A stretch of DNA of 64,000 bases, taken from positions 16,972,354-17,036,353 of the forward strand of contig OX235272.1 of assembly GCA_944472155.2 (NCBI GenBank), in the 5' to 3' direction. A model generated the notes under the pieces. That model was not told the DNA's origin. It saw only the letters and a program-made list of their open reading frames with translations, and searched no databases. This DNA is from Trichobilharzia szidati. Lineage: Eukaryota; Platyhelminthes; Trematoda; Strigeidida; Schistosomatidae. Made by a program: the position numbers and the translations under genes. Positions 1 to 10,563 of the stretch are shown in pieces; position 1 is the first letter of the stretch; every line of letters begins with the position of its first letter.

Positions 1-125
1 CAGGTTCGAATCTCAGAAGAAATATGAGTTTCTTCAATATAGCAGATACGCTGAGCTGACTGGTGAGAGCCAGCAAGCGCGAAACCTAGGTCGAAGGCTT
101 CCTACCGACTGCCTCCAACCATCAC
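1..125 (+). mobile_element. tRNA-like SINE family C, 5'-truncated copy
   Basis: The window opens inside a box-B-like motif (GGTTCGAATC at 3-12). It then follows, with many changes, the sequence of the fuller copies at 52883-53080 (plus) and 52624-52820 (minus), ending at CTCCAACCATC. The tRNA-like head lies outside the window. Confidence 0.7.
45..100 (+). ncRNA. decayed hammerhead ribozyme of SINE C
   Basis: The GAAA core strand, the palindromic stem III (ACCTAGGT) and the GTC cleavage triplet are readable at 81-93. The CUGANGA strand and stem II carry substitutions and insertions compared with 53003-53052. It is probably inactive. Confidence 0.45.
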
Positions 126-136
126 TAGTGACTGGC

Positions 137-515
137 CCTATTCAGGCAGTTAACCTGGGGTTCTAGTGGGAAGCCGTGACCAGTAGGGTACAGCAGGTTG
201 AAGATGAGGCAGTAACTCTTCGAAGAAGACATTCAGAAATGGTCGCGCTATGTCGTGAATTGGCAGAAGTTAGAATTCAAGGACCATTGGATCGGGTCCC
301 AGTGGCTTAATGGTATACGAGCTCGCCTTGTAACCAGAAGGCCCTGGGTTCGAATCCCGGTGGGTGCGTACTGCTGAAGAGTCCCAAACTAGGCTGACGA
401 AACAGCTCTCCAGTACTCCCAGGTGGTTTTCCAGTGGTTCTCTAACTGATGTCAGCTCATGATGAAATCCTCCATGCAATCAAACAAAATCCCTACAAAA
501 CCAATACTTGAAAAT
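137..515 (+). mobile_element. tRNA-like SINE family A, near full length
   Basis: About 160 bp of leader come first, then a tRNA-like part with box A (TGGCTTAATGG at 303-313) and a perfect box B (GGTTCGAATCC at 348-358). A hammerhead-like fold and a 3' part near TCAGCTCATGATGAAA follow. Other copies are at 38735-39095 (minus), 39118-39300 (plus), 43165-43470 (minus), 43855-44050 (plus), 18076-18330 (plus) and 18735-18920 (minus). It has no coding capacity; transcription by RNA polymerase III is inferred from the A and B boxes. Confidence 0.75.
367..418 (+). ncRNA. hammerhead ribozyme, SINE A copy (stem II damaged)
   Basis: Stem I strands GTACTG (368-373) and CAGTAC (411-416) are complementary. 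CTGAAGA (374-380) and GAAA (399-402) match the catalytic core. Stem II has a short insertion (GGCTGAC instead of GGAC), and stem III reads ACAGCTCT instead of the palindrome ACAGCTGT. Confidence 0.6.
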
Positions 516-519
516 GTAA

Positions 520-1722
520 TATATGTTGTAAAGTGTTAGAACGATCTAAAATGTTCGAAGGTGATAAGAGGATGGGACAAATTATAAAATGGTAAGAAAG
601 GCAGCAGCATAATGCCAAGGCAGTGAGAGGTGGATCACAAAATCCTTCTCCACAATAAACTATATTTTATAAGTAGTAGTAGTAGTAGTAAGTTAGTAAG
701 TAGTTTCAGTAAAATTGGAACCTTTTCCTTAAATGCATCTTAAAAAGGGGCTAAAACACAGAAATGTCTGATTTTTTTTTCGGATGTCATTAAGCAAATT
801 ACTTATTAAATGTTGCGATTATTATTATTATGTTACATTTCATCCAAATCATAGTAATTGCATTATTATATATCGAAAATGGTTTTATCATTTTGTAATT
901 GAAAGCTTTGGTACAGTAACATGTTTTCGCATGTTACTCTTTCCCTCATAATATTCCCACGTCCCCTACCTGCTTTCTTCTTCTTAATTCAACAGCCTTT
1001 CCAATGTATTTTCTTACTACCTTTGTTTTAGCATACTTTACCTTAGTTACATTAAGTTAATTACAAATTATTTTAAAGGAAGGTTAGCTATATAGTACTT
1101 CTCTGTGTGCATGTGTACGTCTGTGTGCTTGCATTCAGTCGTGCTTGTGTAAGGAGGCCAACCACTCGCCAGTCTGTTCCTTTGTTCAGTTGAATAGCCA
1201 CATTTTTACTACTGAAACAATTATTCAGTAGTCATAATCCACCATACAAAATACTTCTATAATCTAGACAAAATAAAATTGCCAAATTCAAGTGGGTTGT
1301 CTAACATTTTTTGGAACTAATTTCCAAATTATAAGTCATGCAAATGCCTAATTACGTGTAATTTTATAATATAAAGCGTAGTTGATTTAGGTATTTAAGT
1401 TTTCTAGACTAGAGACACTTGAAAAATGGAAGGAAGAGATTTTATCAGAATAATTTGAGAAACTAACGTACAAACTGCTTTCTGTGGTTAAGAGTCTAAT
1501 CCAGGTACAAAACACATCCGGCCTAATTTGTTAAAACAGTACACATGAATCAGTTTTATTAGGGGATGAAAAAAACCTTGTTTTTTCTACTGCAAAGGTG
1601 TTCAGTTTTGTTCAGTGGACTGCGACTAAAGCTCCTTTCATAATGTTGTGTCACACTAATCAGTTCAAACTATTCATTCGGAGTCTATGAATACTACTAC
1701 ATTTTGTATAATCTGATCGATA
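520..1722. other. AT-rich stretch, no gene seen
   Basis: It holds an AGT trinucleotide run near 677-700 and poly-T/AT-rich sequence. I find no ORF with recognisable content and no copy elsewhere in the window. Confidence 0.6.
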
Positions 1723-1733
1723 TCATTACAGGT
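1723..1733. repeat. target-site duplication of PLE 1734-3391
   Basis: TCATTACAGGT here recurs at 3392-3402, the other edge of the element. Confidence 0.65.
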
Positions 1734-1770
1734 AATTCCATATTAGTTTGTTTATTTCATATATCACACA

Positions 1771-2582
1771 GTGAAACAGTATTATTTACTGGATGACGTT
1801 TCGAACAAAATTTATTGTTCAAATTCTTATGAACTAAAACATAGATTAGATAATTTAAAATTAGATATTGAAGAGAAAATGGTTAGTTTTGACATTGTCA
1901 GTTTATACACACGTATACCAATAAATATGGCTATGAAGGCAGTCAGAAACGAACTCATTTCTGACCAAGAACTCGAACTTAGGACAAAAGTGCCACTTGA
2001 GGACATAATACTGGGAGTACAGCTATGCCTGACTTCCACAGTATTTAAATTTCAATGGAAAATATACAAACAAACTGAAGGAGTTGCCATGGGATCATCA
2101 ATATCCCCAGTTGTAGCAGATATATTCATTGATAAGTGGGAAAACATAGCGATTGAAACGTTCACCCCCACCCCAAAAGTATGGTGGAGGTATGCAGGTG
2201 ATGACACATTCACTGTACTTACAACACAAGATATAGATAGGTTTTTCGAACAGATCAACTCGAAGGTTGAAGCAATTCAATTCAGGAAGGGGAGCTCCCA
2301 ATGTTAGATTGCAACGTAAAAAGGAAAGAAAATGGGAAGTTAAACACTAGTGTTTACAGGAAACCCATACACTCAAACAGATATTTAGACTTCCGATCGT
2401 CCCATCCTATCTCAGTAAAAATAGGATTGGTGAAATGTTTAAATGACAGAGCACAAAAATTAAGTAGTACCAAAGAAAATCTAAAACAGGGACTGATACA
2501 CATGAAAGAAGCCTTGAAACTTAATAATTACCCGGATAAATTAGTCAAGATATATGTAAGGAAATGTAAAAAAAATAAATAA
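1771..2582 (+). pseudogene. PLE reverse transcriptase core and thumb, frameshifted
   Basis: Residues 1-178 of the first frame cover fingers to palm. The thumb follows in another frame from 2301 and contains the typical VYRKPIHSNRYLDF stretch. Motif C reads Y-A-G-D-D where PLE enzymes normally read Y-V-D-D, so one extra residue sits beside the catalytic aspartates. The N-terminal half is missing because of 5' truncation, and the first methionine lies in the inverted arm, so it is not a genuine start. Confidence 0.8.
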
Positions 2583-3252
2583 TGATAGTAGCCATAGTGA
2601 TAATAACAATAATAAGGATAATAATAATAGTGATAATAATAATACTAATGATGACACCAATAATAAGGAATCTAAATCATCAGTAGAAATTCCATGCAAG
2701 GAAGGAACCTCGGAAGCCTTACGCAGAATTCTTAACAAGGCAGGAATAAAAATGGCATTCAAACCCACAAACTCAATTAGAAACAAGCTTTGTTGGTTAA
2801 AGGATCAATCCTGTAGAGCCTTTAAAACAAAACAATTTAGTTTATCTAATACCCTGCCTGTGATGATTGTCAGGTCAAATACATAGGTCAAACTAGTAGA
2901 ACAGGGGCAGTCAGACTAGCTGAACATAAAAAACCTAGCAAAATCTAGATTGGTTGACCCGAATAAGATAAGAAATCTAGAGAATAGTTCAGCTATAGCA
3001 CTACATGCAGTTACACACAACCATACAATAGGATGGGATAGGATGACAGTTTTGAAATCTAATGTCACAGTGGGGTGGAGGGAGAGATTGATAACAGAAG
3101 CTTTGTTTGTCTAATCAACTGCAAATACATGTAATAGGAGTGATTCATCACCTGTCCCAGATATCTGGAAAATTCTACTACCCAAACGACGACAAATATG
3201 AGAAGATAAAGAAAACTGTAAAACTCAAGTGTCAAAGTTGTATGATTATAAT

Positions 3253-3300
3253 TGATATGATTATGAACAGCAATAAATTGTGTTCGAAACGTCATCCAGT
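3253..3300 (+). ncRNA. degenerate hammerhead at PLE 3' terminus
   Basis: A possible stem II (GAAC ... GTTC), then GAAA, a short CG stem III, the GTC triplet and ATCCAG follow in hammerhead order. The upstream core reads ATGATTA instead of CTGATGA, so this is at best a remnant. Confidence 0.35.
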
Positions 3301-3554
3301 AAATAATGCTGTTTCACTGTGTGATATATGAAATAAACATACTAATATGGAATTGCTTACTACCACAGTGCCCAAATTTTACACATATATGTCATTACAG
3401 GTGTTTAACGCTGGGAGGTTTCATACTAGGAAAGAACTTATATTAAGTTCTCCGTGTATTTTGTTTTCTATTTATGATGAAATATAGCATGAAATCAAAT
3501 AGATAAACCCGTATCAGACTTCCTATTAGACTTTTCATTGTGTTCAGTAGACTC

Positions 3555-4634
3555 ATGGTATATGAGTTCCCTGAGGCACATATTCATTGTACTCTGTCCT
3601 TCCCCACCACATATTCAGTTTGATCCACAATTGCCACAAGCCACCATTCCCTCTACGAATGATCTTCACCATTTCACTGTCAGATGCCCAGACTGTCAAA
3701 TACAGGTCGCCTACCACTCGAGCGCTTGGTATATGATGTCACTCAGTGGTTTATTAGAGTATTACCCATCCATCATTTCCTCTTCATTCTGTGCAAAAGA
3801 TTGCTGGTTAGTTTTCACCTCATATTTGCTAGTTACTTATTCTCTCTGATCAGTCATCTTATCTTAAATATAGAGCCAACGCAGGCAGGTGTTGATAAGA
3901 GTCTGAAGCCTATTGTAAATGCCTGAACCACACATAGGCACCAACTTGACATTGGGGTCGAAAATTTGTATCTCGTTCCTTTGTATTGATTGATGTGCAT
4001 CTTGAAACATTGATTTTAGGGTAAAAATGCCTGTCTAGCTTTTCCAGTTCAGTCCTGACTGACTCTGACATCCTCAAGCATACCGCATCTAGCTGGGACA
4101 ATGCTGCCTAGATAGAATAAGTGTAAGAGACAACTTCTTCCAGATTTCTTCGATTGATCGTGACTAGTATTTATTGTGTGACCTGGTCGAGTATCTTCAT
4201 CACCTCCATTTTTTCTATCTTCTCCTGAATTCCCGTCTTCACTGCCTCTTCTTCCAACCTGTCGATTTTCTCTTGTAGGTCTTCCAGCTTGTGTGATGTC
4301 ATGCAGTAAATCTCTCTGTAAAGATACCACATATTTCTCCATCACGAGGTTTGTGCGTCGGTGGCACAGTGGTTAGGACTCTCGCTGACCATGCACATGG
4401 TCCGGGGTTCGATCCCCTGCCGACGCACACCCGATATCTATGGTCGGCCTGCAAAATTTGGGCTACCGGTATCCATGCTGAAAATTCCATACTTGTACTG
4501 AAAATACGGTGTGGCATCAAGCTGTAATCAAAAATAAAAGTAAAAATAAATCAGGTACCTGAGATGTTTTAGTACGATGAGAGTTTGAGCGATGTCATCA
4601 TCCACGAAATCTGGGTATCTGATGTCTCCTCGTT
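3555..4634 (-). mobile_element. old non-LTR retrotransposon fragment, interrupted
   Basis: On the minus strand it follows the 3' coding region and upstream part of the AAT-tailed non-LTR family (best copy 46608-47765), with many indels. A SINE (4348-4545) sits inside it, and a PLE (4647-5683) splits it from its continuation at 5696-5850. Confidence 0.7.
4348..4545 (+). mobile_element. tRNA-derived SINE family B, subfamily without LINE-like tail
   Basis: The head GTGCGTCGGTGG leads into a box A (TGGCACAGTGG) and box B (GGTTCGATCCC), and closes with CCGACGCAC complementary to the head. The body (CGATATCTATGGTCGGCCTG...) is shared with 21335-21500 and 57205-57400. It ends in an A-rich AATAAAAGT tail and has no hammerhead core. 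Confidence 0.75.
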
Positions 4635-4717
4635 GGTCCATTGTATATGACAGAGAGAATTTGTAGCTCAGGTGGATGACTTTGATGTGGTTGTGTTCTC
4701 TGAGCTAGATAGTTAAT

Positions 4718-4762
4718 TTGCAAAGCTTTCATCACCCTAATAGGTGACATCTTCAGCGCATA
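4718..4762 (-). ncRNA. hammerhead ribozyme in PLE 3' arm
   Basis: Read on the minus strand: GCG, CTGAAGA, stem II GTCACC/GGTGAT closed by a TATTAG loop (one wobble), GAAA, AGCT as stem III, then TTGC. Stem I is short with a G-U pair. Stem II is the best paired of this PLE group. Confidence 0.6.
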
Positions 4763-5600
4763 CTTCAATTCGTTGAAGTGAGCTTTTAGATTTCTCCACC
4801 AGTTTATTAATCATCTCTCCCAGTGACCTTGGACGTGATTGGTTGTTTTTGTGCGTTTTCACACCTTCTAAGATACTTGTATTGGAACTGATTATTTCTT
4901 TGACTTGAACTTTGACCCTTTGTGTGTGAGGTTTCTTTCTTTTCGGTTGATAAATTTTGTCTATCTCGATGTATCTATTGATTGATGATTCACTGGGATG
5001 CCAAGTTTCTAAAAATTCTGTAGCATTCTCGTTGTTTCCTCTGTCTAGTATTTGAACGTTGTCCCAGTCGAATTGATGTCCGTGGTTATCTGTATGTAGT
5101 GATATGAGGGAGTGGATATCATGTCTTTTGACGGCTAGCTTATGCTCGTGGATACGAAGACGAAGGGGACGTCCAATTTGGCCAATGTAGTGTTTTTCGC
5201 AGTTGATACAATCTATTTTGTAGATGATGTTGGTTTTATCTTCTTTCGCTGTTGAGTCTTTTGGTTTACATAGAATTGAGTGAAATGACTTAGTTGGTTT
5301 GTGTACGACGTCAATTCCTAAAGGTTTGAAGAGTCTTGTAGTGATTTCTGAGATATCCTTTATATATGGTAAGGCGTTTTTCTTTGTGCTTTCCTTTGGG
5401 CTTTCGGTTTGATAGGTTGGCTTGGGGGTATATGTCTTTTGATGAAATTCCGTGGATATCCATTCTTCTGGGAGACGTCCCTGAGATATGTTTCTTCAAT
5501 TTTTCTTAAGGTGGGAGTGCTTCACCACATCCAAGGTCACCAGGAGAGATGATTAATAAACTCGTGGAGAAATCAAAAAACTCACTTCAATGAATTGAAG

Positions 5601-5647
5601 TATGCGCTGAAGATGTAACCTAGTAGGGTGATGAAAGCTTTGCAAAT
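5601..5647 (+). ncRNA. hammerhead ribozyme in PLE inverted arm
   Basis: This is the inverted partner of 4718-4762. CTGAAGA (5607-5613), GAAA and AGCT are intact. Stem II (GTAACC/GGTGAT) has lost one pair. Confidence 0.55.
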
Positions 5648-5695
5648 TAACTATCTAGCTCAGAGAACACAACCACTTCAAAAGGTCCATGGTAT

Positions 5696-5850
5696 GCACA
5701 TCTCCTCACTGTCAGCGGTTTGTCGCACTATCCAGTCAGCCACAATGATAAACATGATCGGTGATAAGAGGTGGTCATTTCTCACTCCCGTCTTCACTTT
5801 CCATTGTGAATTACTTGGCATGTATTATCATCACATAGTTAATAAATAAT
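5696..5850 (-). mobile_element. continuation of non-LTR fragment 3555-4634
   Basis: The sequence around 5720-5815 matches the minus-strand non-LTR region found at 24520-24620 and 47525-47610. It resumes where the PLE 4647-5683 ends. Confidence 0.65.
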
Positions 5851-5934
5851 GTTCACAGTGCTGATCGTGGTTTATCACTAAAGTTTGCATTGTGCTTACC
5901 GCGTAAGGAGACTTGAAATATATTGTTTTTTATT

Positions 5935-6530
5935 TTCATTGTTCTCTTAGCTTCCTAGTGGAACATAGGGCTTCAGAAGCAGATCTTTATTTTATTTCGT
6001 TCTCCCCAGTCCTCTTCAGTTGGCACCACAACTGGCCATAGTCTCTCATCTTTCCTTCTCAAGATCTCCTCCAGGTCACGCTCAGACTCATGCTCAACCT
6101 GTCATTTCTCATTCTTGTATTCCACTCGAGCGATGGCCTGGAGCGCGATGTCATTCGACGGTCTCCTCAGCCTTTCGAATCCATCTCAATTTCCTTCCGC
6201 ATATTTGTTGAACAATGTGTTCTTGATTGGTTCGTTCCCATATTTTCTTGCTGCTAATTGTTTCGGGGAGGGGGCCGCTGTTGATAAAAGTCTGCAACCA
6301 CTTGGAAATCCTTTTCGTGACACCTAAGTGAGTTTTATGACCCATATAGAAGAACTGAATCATTAAACATTTGTTCTGAAAATCCGAATTTTGTTCTATT
6401 TGATGAATGCAGAAGATTTCCAAACTGGTTTCAGAGGGTCGGAGGTTCGTCTTGCTCTTTAGATAATGGTATTGACATTCTCGTTCTTCCTACCTGTAGC
6501 TGGAATGACGCTTCCTAGACATAAGTGAAG
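5935..6530 (-). mobile_element. non-LTR retrotransposon 3' fragment, host of a PLE
   Basis: The 3' end CTAGTGGAACATAGGGCTTC is recognisable near 5953-5972. The coding part is broken by indels. The fragment continues at 7431-7560 beyond the PLE 6543-7418. Confidence 0.7.
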
Positions 6531-6542
6531 GAAGTGAAGTCA

Positions 6543-7418
6543 CTTCATGCATTTATTCCCCTTGATGAATTTGAATAAAGCAAGAACAACAGTGGTTTGT
6601 GCAGAATATTATGGTACCATCATTGTTTATTTCGTTGGCTTCTCATCATCTGCTTACAGCCTAAATAAATTATGAGGTTTGCGTACAGAAAAGTTTTAAC
6701 ATACTTGCAAATTTTACATGTTGTCAGTTGACAAAAGTTCTGAACATGTGCCAGAAAGCCTACGTCTCAAGGGAACAAACTCTTATAGTAGCGGTATTAC
6801 TAGACATCTTCTCGACACGGGTCATGAGGTAGAAATCGAGAAATCCTTTAAAATTATCAATAGACAAAGGAGTTCCATTCTCCTCAAGTTTGCCGAAGCA
6901 ATTTCTATCAAACGCTTGAAACCAGATTTGTGTGTTCAGAAAGAAGCAGTTATCAATCTTTCCTTGCCCTGGTAACTGAATGTCTTTATTCTCTCATCTG
7001 ATTACGTAATCTTTGTCTTTAACCTCACCCCCTTATATAATCTGTAATTTTGCTTGTCTCTTGTTTCTATGATTTGAGTTGAACTCAGTACATTGTTACT
7101 TAATTTATTAGTCAATCTGTATCTAACGCATATTTCGTCTTTATTACGTAACTTCTTTACCATTGTATGCATACATTTATTTTGTTTAAACTTGAACTGC
7201 CTGTGTAAAAACTATATAAGCGCAATTTTCTGAGCACTGTTCACTTATTGTGGAACATTTCGTCAACTGACAACATGTAAAATTTGCAAGTATGTTAAAA
7301 CTTTTCTGTACGCAAACCTCATAATTTATTTAGGCTGTAAGTAGCTTATGAGAAGCCAACGAAATAAATGATGGTACCATATTATTCTGCACAAACCACT
7401 GTTGTTCTTGATTTATTC
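6543..7418 (+). mobile_element. Penelope-like element, endonuclease C-terminus with foldback arms
   Basis: Frame 6718-6975 encodes the end of a GIY-YIG-type PLE protein (FAEAISIKRLKPDLCVQKEA, ending NLSLPW), related to the copy at 48963-50239. Arms 6568-6735 and 7262-7425 are inverted repeats with few differences. The flanks are GAAGTGAAGTCA at 6531-6542 and 7419-7430. It lies inside the non-LTR fragment 5935-7560. Confidence 0.85.
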
Positions 7419-7430
7419 GAAGTGAAGTCA

Positions 7431-7560
7431 TTTAAATTTGTCTTGTTAGTACTGATTGGTGCCTGTTATTGGTTGGATGGTTATTTTCGTTACCTCCGTC
7501 TTTTCTATGTTCACTTGAAATCGTGACCCACTTTAAATCAGTGATCTATAGTTCAACACA
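7431..7560 (-). mobile_element. continuation of non-LTR fragment 5935-6530
   Basis: TTGGTTGGATGGTTATTTTC and CACTTGAAATC match the minus-strand non-LTR sequence at 47320-47375 after the PLE insertion. Confidence 0.6.
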
Positions 7561-7704
7561 ATCTGTAGGATGCTGTAAACGTACACTTTAGTTGGTGCTA
7601 TTGACTACACATGACACTAATCACTCTATGATGTCCAATCCGAGTAAAGTTGCCTGCAGTATGCATTTTTGTAATTAATAGTGTTCTCTGAGCTGCTTGG
7701 TTTA

Positions 7705-7754
7705 GTTGCGAAGCTTTCGTCGTCCTTCTGGACAACATCCCCTTTCAGCGCAAT
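7705..7754 (-). ncRNA. hammerhead-like terminus of palindromic PLE, left arm
   Basis: TTGCG/CGCAA stem I, a GTCC/GGAC stem II, GAAA and AGCT are present. The core has a 4-base expansion, so cleavage is doubtful. Confidence 0.5.
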
Positions 7755-8383
7755 ATTTAGCACAAACTGAAATGATTTAAATTTCTTCATGAGTGATATA
7801 ATTGCGTCCGTCTCCAGGTAACCATCTTTACATATATATTGACCATTTTCTATTGACTTGGATTTTAAACTTTCTGGTCATCTGATTTACTTTTATTAGT
7901 TGATATATTTCGTCTATATTAACGTGTTTGTTAATTGCATTTTCGTTTGAGTACCAGGCTTCTAGGAATTCCCTGACTGCACTTTTGGAGTTTCCTCTGT
8001 CTAAGATTTTGACATTATCCCAACGAAATTGATGACCATAATTGTCTATATGCATTGATATGAAAGAATACATATCGTGTCTTTTCACGACTGATTTGTG
8101 GTCATCAATTTGATTGGGATAATGTCAAAATCTTAGACAGAGGAAACACCAAAAGTGCAGTCAGGGAACTCCTAGAAGCCTGGTACTCAAACGAAAATGC
8201 AATTAACAAACACGTTAATATAGACGAAATGTATCAACTAATAAAAGTAAATCAGATGACCAGAAAGTTTAAAATCCAAGTCAATAGAAAATGGTCAATA
8301 CATATGTAAAGATGGTTACAGGGAGACGGACGCAATTATATCACTCATGAAGAAATTTAAATCATTTCAGTTTGTGCTAAATA

Positions 8384-8431
8384 TTGCGCTGAAAGGGGAT
8401 GTTGTCCAGAAGGACGACGAAAGCTTCGCAA
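8384..8431 (+). ncRNA. hammerhead-like terminus of palindromic PLE, right arm
   Basis: This is the mirror of 7705-7754. TTGCG (8384-8388) pairs with CGCAA (8427-8431). The core is CTGAAAGGGGA. Confidence 0.5.
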
Positions 8432-8564
8432 CTAAACCAACCAGCTCAGAGAACACTATTAACTGCAAATCATCCACCTGAGCTACAAATCTTCTATGTT
8501 ATTTCAGTATGCATTTTTGTAACATAATGCGGCTTTATCTTTCATCATTTACAAGTCCAAGAAA

Positions 8565-8700
8565 GTTAAATCACGAGTTGATATCACTTAGAGAACCACT
8601 GAATTCCAGGAAGTACTTACTCGACATCTGTCTTTCTTCTAGTTGTAGACTCTTCAGCAGTACGCACCGATAATGTCACCAGGAATCTTACAGTTATCAT
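8565..8700 (-). mobile_element. SINE A fragment
   Basis: Part of the region downstream of box B and a destroyed hammerhead segment are readable on the minus strand (AGAGAACCACTG..., ACTCTTCAGCAGTACGCACC on plus). Confidence 0.6.
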
Positions 8701-8764
8701 GTAAGCGTATTGAAGTGTGGTGAGGATATGAATGCAAAATAGTATATTTCTTTCACAAACAGGT

Positions 8765-9420
8765 TACTTCATTCACTTATCTAGGGAGCATTGTCTCAAC
8801 TACAGGCAGGTAGGACGGACGAGGATGTCAAATCGAGAATCAGGAAGGCGAGAAACACATTCATCAACCTGAAACCAATCTGGAAATCTTCGTCACTCAA
8901 CCAATCATCAACAACAAAGTTCGGATTTTCAATACAAACGTCAAGTCAGTCAGTTCTTCTATACGGATGGATCAGAAAGTTAGCGGTGGGTCACAAAGAA
9001 TGAGTATTTCCAACATCCTGTTGCAGACCTTTATCAACAACTAACTGTCTTCGCTGGCTCTATACTGAAGATCAGATGGCCGGAAAGAACAAGAACCAAC
9101 AAGAAACTATGGGAACGAACAAAACAAGAATCAATTGTTCATCAAATATGTAGGAGAAAGTGTAGATGGATTGGACACTCGCTGAGGAGGCCGTTGGGTG
9201 ACACCACGCGTCAGGCCATAGCTCGAGTTGAACCCGAAAGGGAATCGTCGAGTGGGACATCAGTGCAAGGGTGACATGGTGGAGAGCGTGTGAAGAGGAA
9301 GTGAAACAGTATGGATTAACATGGATGCAGGTAAAATGTTCAGCAGAAGAGGGAAGCCAGTGGAGACGTGCAGTTGATGTCCTATGTTCCACTAGGAACA
9401 TAAGGGAACAATAATAATAA
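8765..9420 (+). mobile_element. non-LTR retrotransposon 3' fragment with AAT tail
   Basis: It starts near the coding motif for TYLGSIVS and runs through regions equivalent to the reverse transcriptase C-terminus (RIFNTNVKS, LLYG, ICRRKWRWIGH, TWRRSCEEE in better copies) with several frame breaks. It ends TGTTCCACTAGGAACATAAG followed by CAATAATAAT. Confidence 0.8.
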
Positions 9421-9434
9421 TATATTTCTTTCAC

Positions 9435-10299
9435 AAGGTATTTGCATTCTTAATTAGAAAGAATGCCAGATGAAAGGTTAAATCATCTACTGAGTATTCC
9501 TACCAAATATTATCCATATCAAGTTACAAATATATATACAGGAATTCTTACCTGTGTGTGTAAATCTGTCTATCTGTGTAGGTGTGCATTCGTGTGATTA
9601 TAAAAGCGCATATCAGTGTTAATTGTGGGTGTTTCGCGGTGGATGCATGCATACCTTGAGTGCCTAATTCACTTGACATTTGATAACTCACAAATATGAT
9701 GAATAGTTTTTTACGATTCCACCGAATGCATTCCTGTTAGGTATGTACTTTTTCAACTTTTATAACAGTCTGTTAATTAATTCAGTAGAAAATGCCAAGC
9801 ACCAAAAAAAATATTTGTGTTTAAATCCACACAGAATTATGGCTAATTGTACTACATGCAATCAAATTCAGAAAGCAAAAACAAATTTATATATAAATAA
9901 TTAATTGAGTTGTCAAAGAATTTTGTAAATTTGACGATAACCATGAAAAATGAAGCTAATTCTTCTGTGGTATTGATATTATTACCTTAAGGTCAGAGTG
10001 GGAAGTGCAGCTTCAAACAGCACATCTTAGTTTCAACCTGTCGTCTGCAGTCGCCTCTGTCTGGCTATGGAAGTTATCATCCCCTCCTCATCACACTACC
10101 TCCTCCATATCATCCTCGGACCCACACCCAACGTGTCGTTTCCAATGTGTGTCGGAACAAAGTTAACCAATCTCATAGGTCTGTCCTATTTGTTTTGTCA
10201 TAATCTCGTCTGATTTAGAAATGTGTAATGAGTAATACACACTGGAACAGCTTTGAATACATACCATCACTCCATTTATTATTCGGACGACTGCTGGAC
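9435..10299. other. no gene seen
   Basis: AT-rich sequence with no recognisable coding or repeat similarity to the rest of the window. Confidence 0.5.
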
Positions 10300-10330
10300 T
10301 ACTTCCTCATTTATAAAACACAAAATAATC

Positions 10331-10372
10331 GAGCAAAGAATATTCTTTTCGATAAATTCCTCTTCCAGGCTC
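10331..10372 (-). ncRNA. hammerhead-like motif, GAGC/GCTC PLE type
   Basis: On the minus strand, GAGC then CTGGAAGAGG, a short AT stem II, GAAA, a perfect palindrome AAGAATATTCTT and GCTC. The core has one extra G compared with CTGANGA. Confidence 0.45.
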
Positions 10373-10563
10373 TACAATTATATATATGCATGTTTATATA
10401 CACAGAATATTCTAGATTAGTAGTTAATAACAATATTAGCGTTTTTTTTAAATAATATCGATTTGTAAAGTAAGATCAATGCAATTACAGTTCATTAAAG
10501 ATGCTTAAATTATAATAATAATAAAGATGTAACAGCGAATAGAATATCAACTAAAATTAGGGA

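Larger units (their letters stand above)
1734..3391 (+). mobile_element. Penelope-like element, truncated, foldback ends
   Basis: This is the only copy in the window with a PLE reverse transcriptase core. Frame 1771-2307 shows motif A (SFDIVSLYTRIP), motif B (GVAMGSSISPVVADIF) and motif C (RYAGDDTF). A -1/+1 shift leads to the thumb region at 2301-2582. After an AT-rich run (2581-2690), a decayed GIY-YIG endonuclease is readable near 2870-3060 (KYIGQTSR, then LAEH) with in-frame stops. Inverted terminal arms of about 70 bp (1736-1806 and 3280-3352) differ by only a few bases. An 11-bp duplication TCATTACAGGT flanks the insertion. It cannot encode an active enzyme. Confidence 0.85.
4647..5683 (-). 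mobile_element. Penelope-like element with inverted terminal arms
   Basis: It was inserted into the non-LTR fragment 3555-5850. The 12-bp flanks GGTCCATTGTAT (4635-4646) and GGTCCATGGTAT (5684-5695) differ at one base. The minus strand encodes a GIY-YIG endonuclease part (YIGQIGRPLRLRIHEH near 5140-5190) and the C-terminal region down to about 4800, with the thumb-endonuclease linker near 5280-5510. An inverted copy of the 3' terminal region (5525-5683, plus) mirrors 4647-4830. Both arms carry a hammerhead-like core. Confidence 0.85.
7675..8504. mobile_element. palindromic Penelope-like element insertion
   Basis: Two near-identical arms (about 7676-8056 minus, 8100-8465 plus) face each other across about 45 bp. 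Each carries the endonuclease C-terminal coding region (minus frame 7828-8088, with HQFRWDNVKILDRGNSKSA) and a hammerhead-like terminus. Exact 18-bp flanks CAGTATGCATTTTTGTAA occur at 7657-7674 and 8505-8522. Both arms share the same odd core (CTGAAAGGGGA instead of CTGAAGATG), so they derive from one template. Confidence 0.85.

Noticed and set aside
6640..6690. Possible hammerhead in the PLE 6543-7418 arms (GATGATGAGAA ... GAAAT; also near 49040)
   Set aside because: The catalytic first C of the core is replaced and stem II hardly pairs. I could not support it as a ribozyme.
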